The notes: generated by a model not told the origin, from the letters alone. A stretch of DNA of 64,000 bases from Rheum nobile (GCA_027886185.1 WOAB01000476.1:6510001-6574000), one strand, 5' to 3'; positions 21,343 to 33,145 are shown, counted from the stretch's first letter. Numbers and translations are program-made.

Positions 21343-22170
21343 TTATGGGCCACTTTTTATTAAGAAGCGCTTCATCATCTCTTTCATTTCATCTAACTCA
21401 GATTTCGGGGAAGAAGATGGATGTGAGTCAGCTGCCCTCGCTGCATAGGGGCTCGCTCTTTTGTTGAATTGTCTTGAGCTCTCAGATAGCTCAAAGAATA
21501 ATTCAAATGCTACAGCTGGCGTCTTGTTTAGAATGCTACCGCCACAAGCTGCGTTCACCATTCTGTGCTCATCCTCAAGAAGCCCGCCATATAGATATAG
21601 AACGAGATCTTGGTCAGAATAACCATGGTATGGGCAGCTAGATATCAACCTCCTGAATCTCTCATCATATTCATACAACGTATCAGTAGCATGCTGTTCA
21701 ATGTTGCTGATGCTTTGCTTCAGGCTATTGAGTTTCGTTGCAGGGAAGTACTTCTCAAGAAAGGCTTTCTTCATCTTCGCCCATGTATCTATGCTTCCCG
21801 GAGCCAAATAATAGAACCAATCATTGGCCGCATTCTTCAGAGAGAAAGGGAAAGCCCGCAATTTGATTTGGTCCTCAGTGACGTTCCTCGGCTTCATGCT
21901 GGAACAGAAAGCGTGGAATTCAGAAAGATGCTTGTTGGGGTCTTCTCCATTCAGCCCATGGAAGTAGGGTAATAAATGAATCAACCCAGATTTTAGCTCA
22001 AAATTCACGCCATCCGCAAGCTCTGGAAACTGCACAGCAAGCGGTTGCTGTTCTAAGTTCGGGGCAGTCAACTGCCTCAAAGTCGGTGCTTCTTTAGCCA
22101 TCTCAAGTGTTCTTTCAATCTCTGTAACACAATCTAACAATGGGGAGTCAGTAGCACGGGTATGGACCAT
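21343..22170 (-). CDS. ATH-1 Gag domain
   Basis: This frame opens MVHTRATDSPLL and contains a typical plant retrotransposon Gag domain: LADGVNFELKSGLIHLLP, HLSEFHAFCSSM, IKLRAFPFSLKNAANDWFYY, WAKMKKAFLEKYFP and YERFRRLISSCPYHG. The start at 22170 was chosen because ATH-2 has the same MVHTRATDS beginning just after its primer site. It ends at a stop at 21343, after which the zinc knuckle continues in the following sequence. The protein would form particles for element RNA. It is about 275 residues, close to the ATH-2 copy. Confidence 0.85.
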   Translation of the reverse strand: MVHTRATDSPLLDCVTEIERTLEMAKEAPTLRQLTAPNLEQQPLAVQFPELADGVNFELKSGLIHLLPYFHGLNGEDPNKHLSEFHAFCSSMKPRNVTEDQIKLRAFPFSLKNAANDWFYYLAPGSIDTWAKMKKAFLEKYFPATKLNSLKQSISNIEQHATDTLYEYDERFRRLISSCPYHGYSDQDLVLYLYGGLLEDEHRMVNAACGGSILNKTPAVAFELFFELSESSRQFNKRASPYAARAADSHPSSSPKSELDEMKEMMKRFLIKSGP

Positions 22171-22230
22171 AAGATAGGTCCACACAAAAATTGACACACA
22201 AACAAACACAAAGAAAAATTAAAACTTGCC

Positions 22231-22248
22231 TCCTCGGTAACGACGCCA
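22231..22248 (-). other. ATH-1 primer binding site (degenerate tRNA-Asp type)
   Basis: Read on the minus strand, TGGCGTCGTTACCGAGGA lies four bases inside the 5' LTR. ATH-2 has TGGCGCCGTTGCCGGGGA, the usual Athila site complementary to tRNA-Asp. ATH-1 differs at three positions, all G/A or C/T changes, as expected from methylated-cytosine decay. Confidence 0.78.
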
Positions 22249-22252
22249 AATT

Positions 22253-23585
22253 TGACACGGCTAAAGTCGTTATGCCTAATCAAAATAATCCTTAAAAACC
22301 TAACGAAGTATAGTAGGCAAGCAAGGGTCGAATCCCACTGGGAGGTAACAATCTTTCTAAGTGCAAAATAGTATGTTAAAGGTAACAAAGGGGGGTTTTG
22401 GTTTGTTTATCAAGTAACAAAGTAAATAAAAACAAAGGATGTAATCAATTGGGAAAAGTAACTTAGCCAGACAAATATCCACCATTCATTTGATTGGTTG
22501 ATATTAGATTATCTCTATTCCTTCCTATGAATATTCCTGTCCCTATTCTGAAATAGTTATCAGTCCAACCAGTCCTGATAACCCTAACTATCGAACGCAT
22601 AAGAAACTATCAAGATTTAGAACAATAGCAGCAGGAAGCATAGGAATTAACCAGGATACATACAACACCACAACCCGTAGCATTTAACACATAATCAATT
22701 CTCTTCACAATAAACTAGTCCAACCAGTCCTAGAATATCATGTTTGCTACACAAGATAAGGAATTTCAACCCAAAATATCCAAACCCTAGCAATAGACAA
22801 TTACTAATATCAACTAGATGATCATGCCAATTAAATCAGCAAGAATCAATAGGAATAAGCACAAAGAGAAGAGCTATAATCAAAGGAAATGAAATAGAGT
22901 TATAATCTCACAATCAAATGCAAACGAAGGCTTCAATCGTCGGACTAAGCAAAAGTTGCTTAGTTCTTCATAGTCTTGAAACACAAAAATTCAAAGGGAA
23001 AAACTGAACGTAAACTGAATAATCTCTAGATGATAATGAAAAGAGGCTGCTAACTAATAGGTTATAAAACCCTAGCAAAACCTAAAATTAAAGATATGAA
23101 ATAATATCTAAAAGGAAATAAAATAAACTACCGAAATAAAAGAAATAAAAGAAAAGGAAATAAAGTAAAAAGCAGATCTTCGAAAGAAACTCTCGCGCGC
23201 GTCTGATGAACAGTCTTCCGCGACCGCGGAAAGCTTTCTGTTGAATCTCGCTGTCTTTGTATTTTTCCACGCCCGCGGCAATGGCTTTTGCGACCGCGGA
23301 TTTCTCGTTGTAGCTCACGTTGTTCTCGTCTCATTCCGCGACCGCAGCGGTGACTTCCGCGACCGCGGAAAAGCTCATGTAGCTTTTCTTCAGCTCCTTC
23401 TTTGGTCTTCTCATGTGGCTTTCTCTTCCTTCTTCTTAAGTCTTCATTTAAGCTCTTCCAAACCACCAAATCAACACTTCTACTCCTCAACTCCATTCTC
23501 TACAATTATGCTCTAAAACCATCCAAATGGTACCTAAAATTCCGGTAACAACTCCTAGTTAAACCCTACAAAGTAGCGCTGATCA
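22253..23585 (-). repeat. ATH-1 5' LTR
   Basis: In minus-strand reading it runs from TGATCAGCGCTACTTTGTAG to AGCCGTGTCA next to the primer site, 1333 bp. It aligns with both ATH-2 LTRs along its length. GC-rich palindromes lie at 23215-23233, 23263-23278, 23287-23301, 23335-23347 and 23355-23372. Confidence 0.87.
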
Positions 23586-24180
23586 GTCTTCTTTTGTATG
23601 GTCGCCTACTTCTGCTAAAACGACTTCTTCCAAGGGTAGTTCGTTCACCGTCTGCATGTCATCTGGATTAGGTGATTTGAAGAGTTTGGGGATGGCCGGT
23701 GTGGTGATGTGTGCCAACGAGATTTTGTGGAAGTCATTGGGATGTACGGCGGATCCAAGATTTGCTAGAGCGTCGGCTTGTGTGTTGAGATCGCGCGGGA
23801 CTTGCCGGATGGTGAAGTTTTGGAATTTTCTTGCCAATTTTTTGACGACATCCAGATATGCCATGATCCTGTCGTCTTTAGCGGCGTACGAACCTTGTAC
23901 TTGATTGACGATCAGGAGAGAATCGCATGTCACCTCTATGCTTAGGATCGCGAGATCGTGCGCGAGTGTTAACCCAAATATGAGGGCAATTCTGCTTCAT
24001 TGTTGGTCGCATCCCACTCGCATCTCACAGCTTGGGCTATGTGGTCTCCTTGTGGAGATTTTAGTACGACACCTAGGCCGACTCCTCTTACGTTTGATGC
24101 TCTGTCTGTATGGAGTTGCCATGTGCCCCGATCCTCTTCAACTTTCAGTTGTTCGACCTCCTTCATGGCTTCTTGTTCCA
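23586..24180 (-). pseudogene. Tat-2 second RNase H and start of the RNase H-integrase linker
   Basis: Contains LHTDRASNVRG (Gly of the usual TDGAS changed to Arg), CEWDATNNEAE and, in another frame after a shift near 23985, CDSLLIVNQVQGSYAAKDD. The linker continues IRQVPRDLNTQADALANLG and stops at DHTKED, where the Athila-type block begins. It is the Tat-specific second RNase H. The changed first motif and the frameshift argue against activity. Confidence 0.82.
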
Positions 24181-25271
24181 GTGTAGGGCTGAAATCGGCC
24201 ACAAAGTCGGCCAAAGCTTGAGATTTGATCACCGTCCTTGGCTCGTACTCGATGTCGAATCCGCTAAGGTGTATAGCCCACTTAGCCATTCATCCTGTAA
24301 ATTCCGGTTTCCTCATGACGGCTTTCATGGGATGGTTAGTCCTCACAATAATAGCATGTGATTCGAAGTAGGGTCTTAACTTGTTTGAGGCCATAACTAG
24401 TGCCAATACTAATTTTTCAAGTGACGTGTACCTTGTCTCGGCAGGAAGTATGGAACGACTTACGTAGTAGACCGGTGATTGTTTGTCATCTTCTTCACTT
24501 GTCAAGACTGCGCTGACGGCTGATTACGATACGACCAGATATAGTGGTAATGGCTCGTCGTCTTTTGGTTTAGCCAGCAGGAGGGGACTCGCCAGATACG
24601 TTTTTAAGTCTTGGAAGGCTTGTTCGTGTGCTGTTGTCCAATCGAACGACTTGTTCTTTTTTAGGGCTTCGTAAAAGAGTTTGCATTTATCCTAAGACTT
24701 TGGTATAAATCTACTCAATACTGCTATCCGTCCTGTCAATTTCTAGACGTCTTTGACACATCGGGGGGACCTCAGGTTGACGATAGCCTTGATCTAGTCC
24801 GGACTGGCTTCGATCCCCCTTTGTGTTACCATATATCCCAAGAATTTTCCTGAAGACACTCTGAAAGAGCATTTAGTCGGGTTTAACTTCATGTTATATC
24901 TTTTCAATACCTCGAATGCTTCTTTCAGGTGTTCAATGTGGTCCCTTGACGTTTTGTTCTTGACGAGCATGTCATCGATGTAGACCTCTATGGTGTCCCC
25001 GATCTGGTCTTTGAAACATTCTGTTCACTAGCCTCTGATATGTAGCCCCTGCATTTTTCAATCCAAAAGGCATGACTTTGTAACAGTACGTACCTTGGCT
25101 TGTTATGAAGGCTGTTTTTTCTTGGTCGTCGGGGTCCATGAGGATTTGGTTGTATCCACTGAACGCGTCCATGAATGTTAACATTCCGTGTCTGGCGGTC
25201 GCGTCAACCATGGCGTCGATATGTGGTAATGGGAAGGAGTCTTTTGGACATGCCTTATTCAGGTCTGTAGA
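24181..25271 (-). pseudogene. Tat-2 reverse transcriptase and first RNase H
   Basis: RT begins at STDLNKACPKDSFPLPHID, joined directly to a protease remnant. Next come FSGYNQILMDPDD, MPFGLKNAGATYQRL and the catalytic Tyr-Ile-Asp-Asp block in another frame after a shift near 25015. Several in-frame stops follow (near 24530, 24695, 24745, 24795 and 24293). The first RNase H domain keeps VSRSILPAETRYTSLEK and IIVRTNHPMKAVMRKPEF. The RT fingers region is missing because of the same type of internal deletion seen in Tat-1, with a different breakpoint. Confidence 0.84.
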
Positions 25272-27207
25272 GTTTTTGGTTAAGTCGTCCTCGCTTAAAC
25301 CCATACCCTTTAAGGCGTCGAGTGTCAACAGGTTGGTGGAGCTACCTGTGTCGATTAAAATGCGATGGATAAGGCAATTGCTAATTGAAAGAGAAATTAC
25401 CAAACCGTCGTGGTGGTCTCCTAACTCTTGGGCTCTTGAGTCGTCGAAAGTAATGGCGAGAGCATTGGCGATTTGCGATTGTCTCGTCTCCGCCCGAATC
25501 GGCTTATCGCCCTTGCTTTCTCGGGCATATCTTTTGGCGGCCGAGTATGTGTTTCCACACATGTCCGACCCTCCTGAAATGGTGTTAACAATTTTAGTGG
25601 GAACCGGAGAAGATGGCTTGTCAGATGTTACCTGGTCCCTTTGATCGAGGGTCGTTTTGGCTTTGTCGGAGATGACGTCGCATAATAGCCCTTGTGCGAG
25701 GAGCCTTGCGACTTCCTTATGAAGGGATATGCATTCATTCGTTGAGTGTCCGTGGTCCCCATGGAACTCGCACCACCGGTTCATGTCTTTCTTTGCGTCT
25801 GGTTTATCGCTCTTCCGAGGCCACATTACTTCTTTTCCATATCTATCGAAACTCTTTACGAGCTCCGATACGGAGATGTTGAAGTTGTAAGAGTGGAGCT
25901 TCAGAGGGAGAGCGGGGTTGTTTTTCCAATCCCGATTCCTGTCATAAGAGTTGTTTACCCGACTAGGGTCGCTCCTCCCCTTAGGATAAGGTTGGTGTCG
26001 TTGATCGCGTCGATGATCTGAGGATGTTCTTCGATCGACTCGATCGGGGCTTGTATTTGCCTTGGAAGGTTCTTCATATTCTTCGAGTCTGACTTGTTCC
26101 ATGATTTTGGCTTGCACATCTTCAAAGCTTCGGCATGGGTATTTGGTCAATTCGCAGTAGAGTCCACTGCCTCTAACCAAACCTCGACGGAACGCTTCGA
26201 TCGATGTTGGGACGTCACAATGCGGGATCGCGACCTTGTCTTTGTTATACTTGTTAAGATAATCTCTTAGAGGTTCTCCATACCTTTGCATGATCATGCA
26301 TAGGTCGCTTGACTGCTTTTCTAATCGTCGACTGCTAGGGAATTGGACTTTGAATGAATTGATTAAGTCGGTGAAGGAAGCGATGGAACCCTGTGGTAAA
26401 TGCATAAGCCAAGTTAGTGCAGGTCCCGTGAGGGTCGTGCCAAAGCTTTTGCACATGACTGCCTCACGGTTCCCTCTTGGGATCAAAATTGTCATTAATT
26501 TTTGCTTGTAAATTGAGACGTGATCATCGGGGTCCCTGGTCCCATCGTAGTTGGGCATGTTGGGGACATGGAACTTTTTAGGGATCTCGACGCGTGCAAT
26601 CGCTACTGCGAAAGGCGAATCTTTGTATCCGTCGATTGCTTCTTTCTCGATTGGTTGGGGGACTCCTAGGATCCGTGCGATGCGATCATCCAGAGTCTTC
26701 ATATGCTCGTTGATAGCTTGCTGTATGAGGGCCTGGAGATTGGCCGGAGCTGTTACCTACGGATGGGTCGCTCGTGCTTTGGAGGGCTCGGCTATAGAAC
26801 CTGGTATGTTAGTCGTAATAAAAGTGACCGAAGGGGTCTGGAACATACCAGTAGGTAGGGAGGCATTAGTCGCTGCTGCAGGTGTCGCGTCCATTCCATC
26901 CAAATTGAGTCGTGTAGACAATCCTTCCATGTTGACTATGCGTCTTGAGCCTCCAGGGGCCGATACTTAAAAACTTGTTTTTACGGGTTAATCGAGCTAT
27001 TTCAGATTCAGATTGAGCACTTAGTGTTTCAATTCTGGCACGTTGTTGGGCCAGTTCCTCTTGAAGGACATTCATGGTTCTTGCAAGCTCTTGCATTTGC
27101 GAGTCCGTGACTGGTTGGCTGTTGATGTCCTCTATCTGGTTCGTGACTTGGACATTGCCTTGAGCTTGATTCTCGACGAGGATCATGGGATTTCCAGCGT
27201 CGGCCAT
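25272..27207 (-). pseudogene. Tat-2 Gag with protease remnant
   Basis: The Gag domain (GPALTWLMHLPQGS, FTDLINSFKVQF, YGEPLRDYLNKY) is open from about 26700 down to the protease. The knuckle-like motif is CEFHGDHGHSTNEC. The protease begins ILIDTGSSTNLLTLDALKG and ends at LTKN, after about 30 residues, where RT starts. The Gag N-terminus starts at 27207 (MADAGNPMILVENQ), which agrees with the start left in Tat-3 (MADFGNPMIIVDDQ). A coiled-coil stretch (MQELARTMNVLQEELAQQ) follows. Frame breaks near 26870-26970 and 26757 separate the N-terminus from the main domain. Confidence 0.82.
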
Positions 27208-27254
27208 GATGGGATGAGTATCAGATTGATGATTGGATCGTTGATTGGCTAGAT

Positions 27255-27272
27255 GCCCTACGATGGGCGCCA
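27255..27272 (-). other. Tat-2 primer binding site (tRNA-Lys type)
   Basis: On the minus strand TGGCGCCCATCGTAGGGC follows the 5' LTR after three bases. It differs from the perfect complement of tRNA-Lys(CTT) at two positions, both consistent with cytosine decay. Confidence 0.78.
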
Positions 27273-27275
27273 AAT

Positions 27276-27911
27276 TGTTTTGGGCGAAAAAGATCAAACC
27301 GACCTGAATCGCTTAAAGAAGGGCAACTAGACAACAATTAGATTGATTATATCTAGACAATCCAAATCAAATAAAGAGCTCGACGAGATTAGATTAAATA
27401 GATGCAAAGACAAACTTATCTCCTTCGAATAGGAGACTGGTCGAATCAAATGATTTAATCATCGGTCTCTTCAAAATAGAAGTGAAGAACTGAGCTAGAG
27501 AATAATTGTAAAATCAAATAGGAGAGTGGCGAATTGTAGCTTGTATTCAGTGAAATTGATAGTGTGTCCTCTTAGGAGCTTTCTCTAATCTAATATATAC
27601 ATGCTTAGACCCAAAAAATCAACTAGACTTAGCCGTTATCTTTCACAATCGTTGGGGTTCATCAGGTCGTTTAACGGATGGTCGAGATCTTTGCCCTACG
27701 ATATGCATGCCTCGTTGGTTTAGCCATATCTGCTGTGTGGGATGGCTTTCTGGACCAAACAAATCGGGGCCCAACAACTGCATGCGTCCACTGTGTCTGA
27801 GATTCGCTCGACGCCTTAACTTGCTCCTCAACTGGGTGAATCTTGTGGAAGGAATCATCCTTCGTCAGCTGGGCCGCTCCGATAAAGGTCCATTAAAAAC
27901 GTGGCCCAACA
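27276..27911 (-). repeat. Tat-2 5' LTR
   Basis: Pairs with 12034-12664. On the plus strand it starts TGTTTTGGGCGAAAAAGATC and ends ACGTGGCCCAACA, followed by the target duplication CTCCT. Confidence 0.9.
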
Positions 27912-29666
27912 CTCCTCTGGTTCATTTACTCATATTTCAGATCTGTAGATCTCGAACCTGGGTGGTGCCCAAATCGGCCTATTCATCATCTTCATCTCGT
28001 TAACCTTGAACACTCTACGCATCAGGTAAGTTCTCTTCATCTAATTCCCATTTTTTTTCCAATTTGGCCTATGACTTTCCTATTACTGATTCAATATATC
28101 CATCTAGTTGGCAGATTCCTAGTATTACATATTCCCTTGCTTTCAATTCATATTGTCATAACTGTGAAATTTATACGTATTGTGATATGTATGCTCTATT
28201 TTGAAGTTTCTCCAATTTTCACTGTGACTCGTCTTCTGTTCTCTTGTTACTAGAGAGCTTCTTTCCAGTGGCTACTTTTACTCAGAGCTTTATAATTGTT
28301 GCGAATCTACACATTATATCTTGGCTTTGTACGCCCCAGTTTCGGGTGTTTGGTGATGCTCATATGCTCTCCTTCCCTCTATATGGTTCTCGACTTGTTG
28401 CGTCGAACCATCTTGGTGTTAGGATTGAGGTAAGTAGCATGGCCTCGCCTGGTATGGTTGGTTGGTGCAAAGTTCAACGAGCTGAAACGACCTTGTGCCA
28501 TCCGAACCTTTCTGTGATAATTCAAATGAAACTCTACTCTACATTGACAAAAAATCATACCGTTGTGTGTTGCCCTGTGTGGGTCATGCTCTCCTCTGAA
28601 CATATTACTAAAGTCTCTTTTGGACTTTGTACCAGATTTTCTTTGGACTATATACTTAAAAGATCGCATGTATTTACTCTTGATATTGGTTTCATGATCT
28701 GCAAGCGGACTTCTTCACCATGTACTAAGACCATTTTGACAATATGTATTACGCTTTTGCCTATTTTTCCTTCTTGTTACAAAATTTGGAATTTTGTTTG
28801 TCACTTCTGGACATTAAACTTGACCACTGATGAGCTTGGTTTAGCCTTTAACTGGCTATGGCTCCTACTTACTACTTGTTTTACGCCTCACTTGCTATTA
28901 CGGATCTTTTTTTGGAACCAATTTGGGCCTTGGCCCAATAACATCCATATGACCCATCAAAATGACACTTGGCGAGTAATTTGAACGCATTGGCCATTTA
29001 AGAGTTTTCAATTAATAAAAGTGACTCTTACTAGTTTTTATGTATTTTTTCTACCCCTACTAGCTTATTTTTTTTTTCTCCCTCTTCTTTGTTTTTTTTC
29101 TCTCTCTAAAATATTGTTTTTTGGGATTTAGGGTTTAAGGGGTAGGATTTAGGGGGTAGGGAGTAGGATTTCAGGAGAGGGAGAGGGGTCCATTTTTACT
29201 AAGGGTCCATTAGTTTAAAAAAAAATTTGTCAAAATGTCGCCGCAATCTGGCCAACTTATACGATTTATATGCGCATTGTCCTCCTTTGGATTGCTTCTG
29301 TTACCACGTTACTAATTCACTTCATCAACTTACTCACGTCACTCTTTGCATGCCAAAACAGGACTCCGATGATGTTTATTGTATCAATTATACATTAACT
29401 ACCCATCTACCAAACTTATAGAAATCATATATACCCCGTATACAAATTGGTTACATAACACCGTTATGTTTTCATGTATTTTATTACCAATACAAGGCAC
29501 AATTTATGTTACATACTATTTCTCAGGACAATTTGTTACAACTTCTTTACGTTATTACTACACATACTTGGAACACCACCAACTTCCATATAGCTCCCAT
29601 TACTACAACTAATCAATCACACATAAACCCTAGGAAATTTAGTGTTTCCATAATACAAAAGTTAAT
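27912..29666. other. Non-coding or unrecognised DNA upstream of the LINE ORF2
   Basis: May include the 5' part of the LINE, but no ORF1 or zinc-knuckle motif is recognisable. A 246-codon open frame at 28244-28984 (plus) has no domain I know and unusual composition (Leu-, Cys- and Thr-rich), so it is not called. A degenerate TTTAGGG-like run lies at about 29126-29170. Confidence 0.45.
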
Positions 29667-31020
29667 ATGAAAATTTGATACTGGAACTCGAGGGGTATTC
29701 GTCGTCCACAATTCTGGACGGAAATTGCATTCTTACAACGACTGAACCAACTTGACATGTTAGGCTTAGCCGAGACAAAAACAAATGATATACTAAGTCC
29801 AAATTTTATGTGTAAAATTGGATTCAAATCTCTAACCATTTCTCCTGCTCAAGGGTCACGTGATGGACTTTGGCTACTTTTTAATCACTCCCTAAACTTG
29901 CAAAATACCTTAGTGTTACTTAATGAATCGAATATTATTCTTTTGAAAATACAACTTCCAAGCCTCACATTTCTCCTCTTCTTCATATATGAACCTAGTT
30001 GAGAGGAACTAAAAAATGCTTACTGGAACAAAATTGGTGGTCTAATTACCCATTATAAACTTCCAATTTTTATAATGGGTGATTTCAATGACATTCTGAT
30101 TCCCTCTAAAAAACTTAGTGCTCGTTTGGTTAAAGAGAGGAAGTGCAATTCCCTGGAACTTACTTCCCATGAAGTAAGTTCCAGGGATTTACAATTCCTA
30201 GGAATTAAGAAATTATGTTTGGTTAACATTTTAATAATGTGATATTGAAAGCTACATTTTGTTTGGTTGGATGTGGGAAGTTTGCGGGAATTTATATAAA
30301 ATTACTACTATAACCCTATAAATATAATGGGGGAATAAAATCTTGAGAGAGGGTAATACTTTGAGAGAGGGTAATTAGGTGATTTGGGGATTAAAATAAT
30401 GGGAGAAGAAAATCTTACCTACCCCCTTGTAGGTAAGTGTACTTCCTGTATAATGGAGGAATTAGAAATCCCATGAATTTAAATACATGGATTTTCTAGA
30501 TAGAAAAAGGGTAACCAAACACATGTACTTGATTCCACTTCCTGAAATATTTAAATTCCCATGAATTTGCTTCCAAACCAAACAAGCACTCAGTGGTTCA
30601 ATACCCAATCATTCTAAATTTAACAAATTAAACTCATTTTTAAATGACTTTGGATTAATTACTACCAATTTCTCAGGCTTTTCCTTCACATGGCGTAAAT
30701 CCTCTACTATTTCTGACACCATCTATGAAAGATTAGATCGCATGCTTCTCCACCCCATTTTTACAGACATCTACTCCTCCATTGTGATACAACATCATCC
30801 TTTTACTACCTCTGACCACTGTCTCATCACCGTTACTTTAGACCAATATCAACCATTTCGCAAATACCCTTTCCGTTTTGAGAATGCCTGGCTTTTTTAT
30901 CCTACCTATAAACCACTAGTTCAAAAGTTTTGGAAATACAAACACACTGGCTCGTATATGTTTAAGTTCTACATGAAAAAAAACTTCTTAAACGCTACTC
31001 TAAATCATGGGCCAAAATGA
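29667..31020 (+). pseudogene. LINE endonuclease (apurinic/apyrimidinic type), disrupted
   Basis: Begins MKI-stop-YWNSRGIRRPQ, where the fourth codon is TGA instead of the usual Trp. Conserved landmarks follow: LAETK (metal-binding Glu), GDFNDIL near 30078 and SDHCLITV near 30810 (catalytic Asp-His). A second stop lies at 30001-30003. The reading frame is split by a MITE after SKKL; it resumes GSIPNHSKFNKLN in the same sense. The enzyme would nick target DNA to prime reverse transcription. Confidence 0.82.
30118..30589. mobile_element. Tourist-like MITE inside the LINE endonuclease
   Basis: The ends GTGCTCGTTTGGTT and AACCAAACAAGCAC are inverted repeats with one mismatch. The flanking triplets are TTA (30115-30117) and TCA (30590-30592), compatible with a decayed PIF/Harbinger TTA/TAA-type duplication. 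A longer reading (ACTTAGT against ACTCAGT) would suit a hAT element, so the superfamily is not settled. A strong internal stem (GGAACTTACTTCC near 30155) lies close to the left end. There is no coding capacity. Confidence 0.75.
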
Positions 31021-33145
31021 AACACCAAAACAATTTCGAACAACTTAAAGCAAGAGCAAAAAAACTACATGAATTACACGAAGCTATTTTGAGATCCAAC
31101 TATTCTGATATCCAACTATTCTCATACCATTCACACCCAATATCAACGACATTTACTATAATATAATAAACTATTAGAATTTCAGCACACATTTTGGAAA
31201 CAACGAGCAAAATCCATTCACCTTCAAAATGTGGAAAAAAATACGAAGTACTACCAATCCTTAAGCAAAATACGTATGCATCGACAAAAATATCCACTTT
31301 CCAAACAAAAGACGGATGCATTATACAGGACCACCATTTAATTCAACAAGCGATATCGTCTGAATCGCAACAACGTTTCACTCCTTCCACCAATCATACG
31401 GTATCTGATCAAGACCTCAACATCATCCCTCCCCTCATCACCTAACACGACAATCTCCAATTGTTAGCTATGCCAACTTATGACGAAATAAATAGAGCGG
31501 TGTTTGACTTGCCCTCCAATAAAACACCGGGACCTGATGGCTTTCCAGCCGAGTTCTATCAAAACTTTTGGCCCATCATTAACAATTCACTCACTCCAGC
31601 CATACAAGCTTTTTTCCACTCCGGTCAAACGTTAACTGAATGTGCCCACTCATTTATAACTCTTTTCCCAACAAGCGATAACCCAATCAATATCAACCAT
31701 TACAGACCAATTAGTCTTTGTAATAATATTTATAAAATTATCACCAAATCATGGCCAAAAGATTAAAACTAGTGCTACCTAAGCTCATTAGTTCCTTCCA
31801 AGGAGCTTTTGTGGAGGGACGATCAATACAGGACAACATCCTCTTAGCTCACGGAATTTTCCATTCTTTCCACACTAAAAAGAAAGGTAAAAAAGGATGG
31901 ATGACTCTTAAAGTGGATATGGAAAAGGCTTACGACAAACTAAACTGGAATTTTATCAAAGCCATTTTGCTTAAATTCGGTTTTTATCCTATATGGGTGA
32001 CTAGACTCATGACCTGTATCACTTTAACTTCATTTTCCGTACTGGTCAATAACAAGCCTGGACCTTTATTCAAACACAGATGTGGCATACGTCAAGGTGA
32101 CCCTATTGCTCTTTTTATCTTCATTATCGCAATGGAATATCTCTCGCGGACCTTATCCCATGAAGCTCAACAACCAAATCGGAAAGTTGAAATTCAAGTG
32201 ACTAGTAATGGAACATGCATTCCGTTTCTTTCTTTCGCTGATGATACCTTTATATTTGCTAACGCTACTCAACAAAGTATGCATTACATTCATGATATCC
32301 TCAACACTTTAAGTCGTATCTCTGGATTATCCATCAACTTTCATAAAAGCTCCTTACAAACATCCTCCAATATTACTACTCCTCAAACCTCTTCTCTTGC
32401 ATCCATCCTTAACCTACCAGTAACCAAATCCATGGAAAAATATCTAGGCATTCCTATTGTTAGAGGTCGTCAAAAGAAGAAATTTTTTGACGACTACATA
32501 CAGAACCTTAAAAAACAATTATCCAAATGGAAAGCCAATTCTTTATCCCAAGCCGGCCGCATTGTCCTCATACAATCAAAATTATGCCCTAAAGTTAATT
32601 ACCTAATACAGAGTTTTTTACTCTCAAATTTTGTCTGTGATGAAATGGATAAGATTATTAAAGACTTCTTTTGGAACAAATACCTTCCCAACTACCGCCC
32701 CCTTAGTTCTTGGAACTCCATTTGTCAACCTAAAACACTTGGCAAACTTGGCCTCCACACCACCCAAGAAATAAACAAATCCTTTCAGATGAAATTATTA
32801 TGGAAAATACTAACTGAGGCCAATAATCTATGGGTCCGAATTATCACCGAAAAGTATCTCACCTCCACAAATCTTTTCACTTACCATAAGAAGGCTAAAC
32901 AGTCATGGCAGTTCTCACGTATGCGACACCTCCGCGATGAATTTAAAAAAGGGCTTGCATGGGAACTCAGAAATGGTCATACAATCAAATTCTGGTCGGA
33001 TTACTGGATCCCAAACTGTGATCTTTTTCCATACTTTCACAACAACGTACACTGCACCAGATATCACGGTACTTGCGTTTATTACCCCATCTTGCCAATG
33101 GGACCTTCCTTATCTACAAAATTTACTTCCTCAACACATCATTGA
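31021..33145 (+). pseudogene. LINE reverse transcriptase
   Basis: The linker before RT is broken by frameshifts, but from 31461 the frame is clear. Motifs are SNKTPGPDGFPAEFYQ, HYRPISLCNNIYKI (a frameshift follows near 31750), SSFQGAFVEGRSIQDNIL, KVDMEKAYDKLNWNF, RCGIRQGDPI and the catalytic LSFADDTFIF near 32240. After it come the thumb-like region GLSINFHKS and YLGIPIVRGRQKK. The order and wording are those of plant L1 RT. It would copy LINE RNA at the nicked target. The continuous part spans about 464 codons. Confidence 0.88.

Larger units (their letters stand above)
18083..23585 (-). mobile_element. ATH-1: non-autonomous Athila-like element (Gag-protease only)
   Basis: Minus-strand order is 5' LTR (22253-23585), a decayed tRNA-Asp-type primer site, gag, a repeat-rich linker, protease, about 1.4 kb without coding, a polypurine tract, and a 3' LTR cut to about 289 bp. 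The coding content stops after protease, with no RT, RNase H or integrase. ATH-2 has exactly the same organisation, so this is a family trait and not local decay. ATH-1 sits inside Tat-2 pol without a target duplication, and host sequence is missing at the junction. This suggests rearrangement after or during insertion. Confidence 0.85.
12034..27911 (-). mobile_element. Tat-2: Tat-lineage Ty3/gypsy element interrupted by Athila-type DNA
   Basis: LTRs at 12034-12664 and 27276-27911 both read TGTTGGGCC...AAAACA on the minus strand, and the flanks carry the perfect 5-bp duplication CTCCT (12029-12033 and 27912-27916). Minus-strand order is 5' LTR, primer site, gag with partial protease, RT, first RNase H, second RNase H, then a foreign block (16941-23585), the integrase core, spacer, antisense gene and 3' LTR. 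About 400-500 bp of pol is missing at the insertion. Tat-2 is the same lineage as Tat-1 but a clearly diverged subfamily, judged by its LTRs. Confidence 0.92.

Noticed and set aside
28244..28984. 246-codon open frame upstream of the LINE
   Set aside because: No recognisable domain, Leu/Cys-rich composition, no conserved copy in the window. Could be chance or an old ORF1 remnant, so it is not called as a gene.
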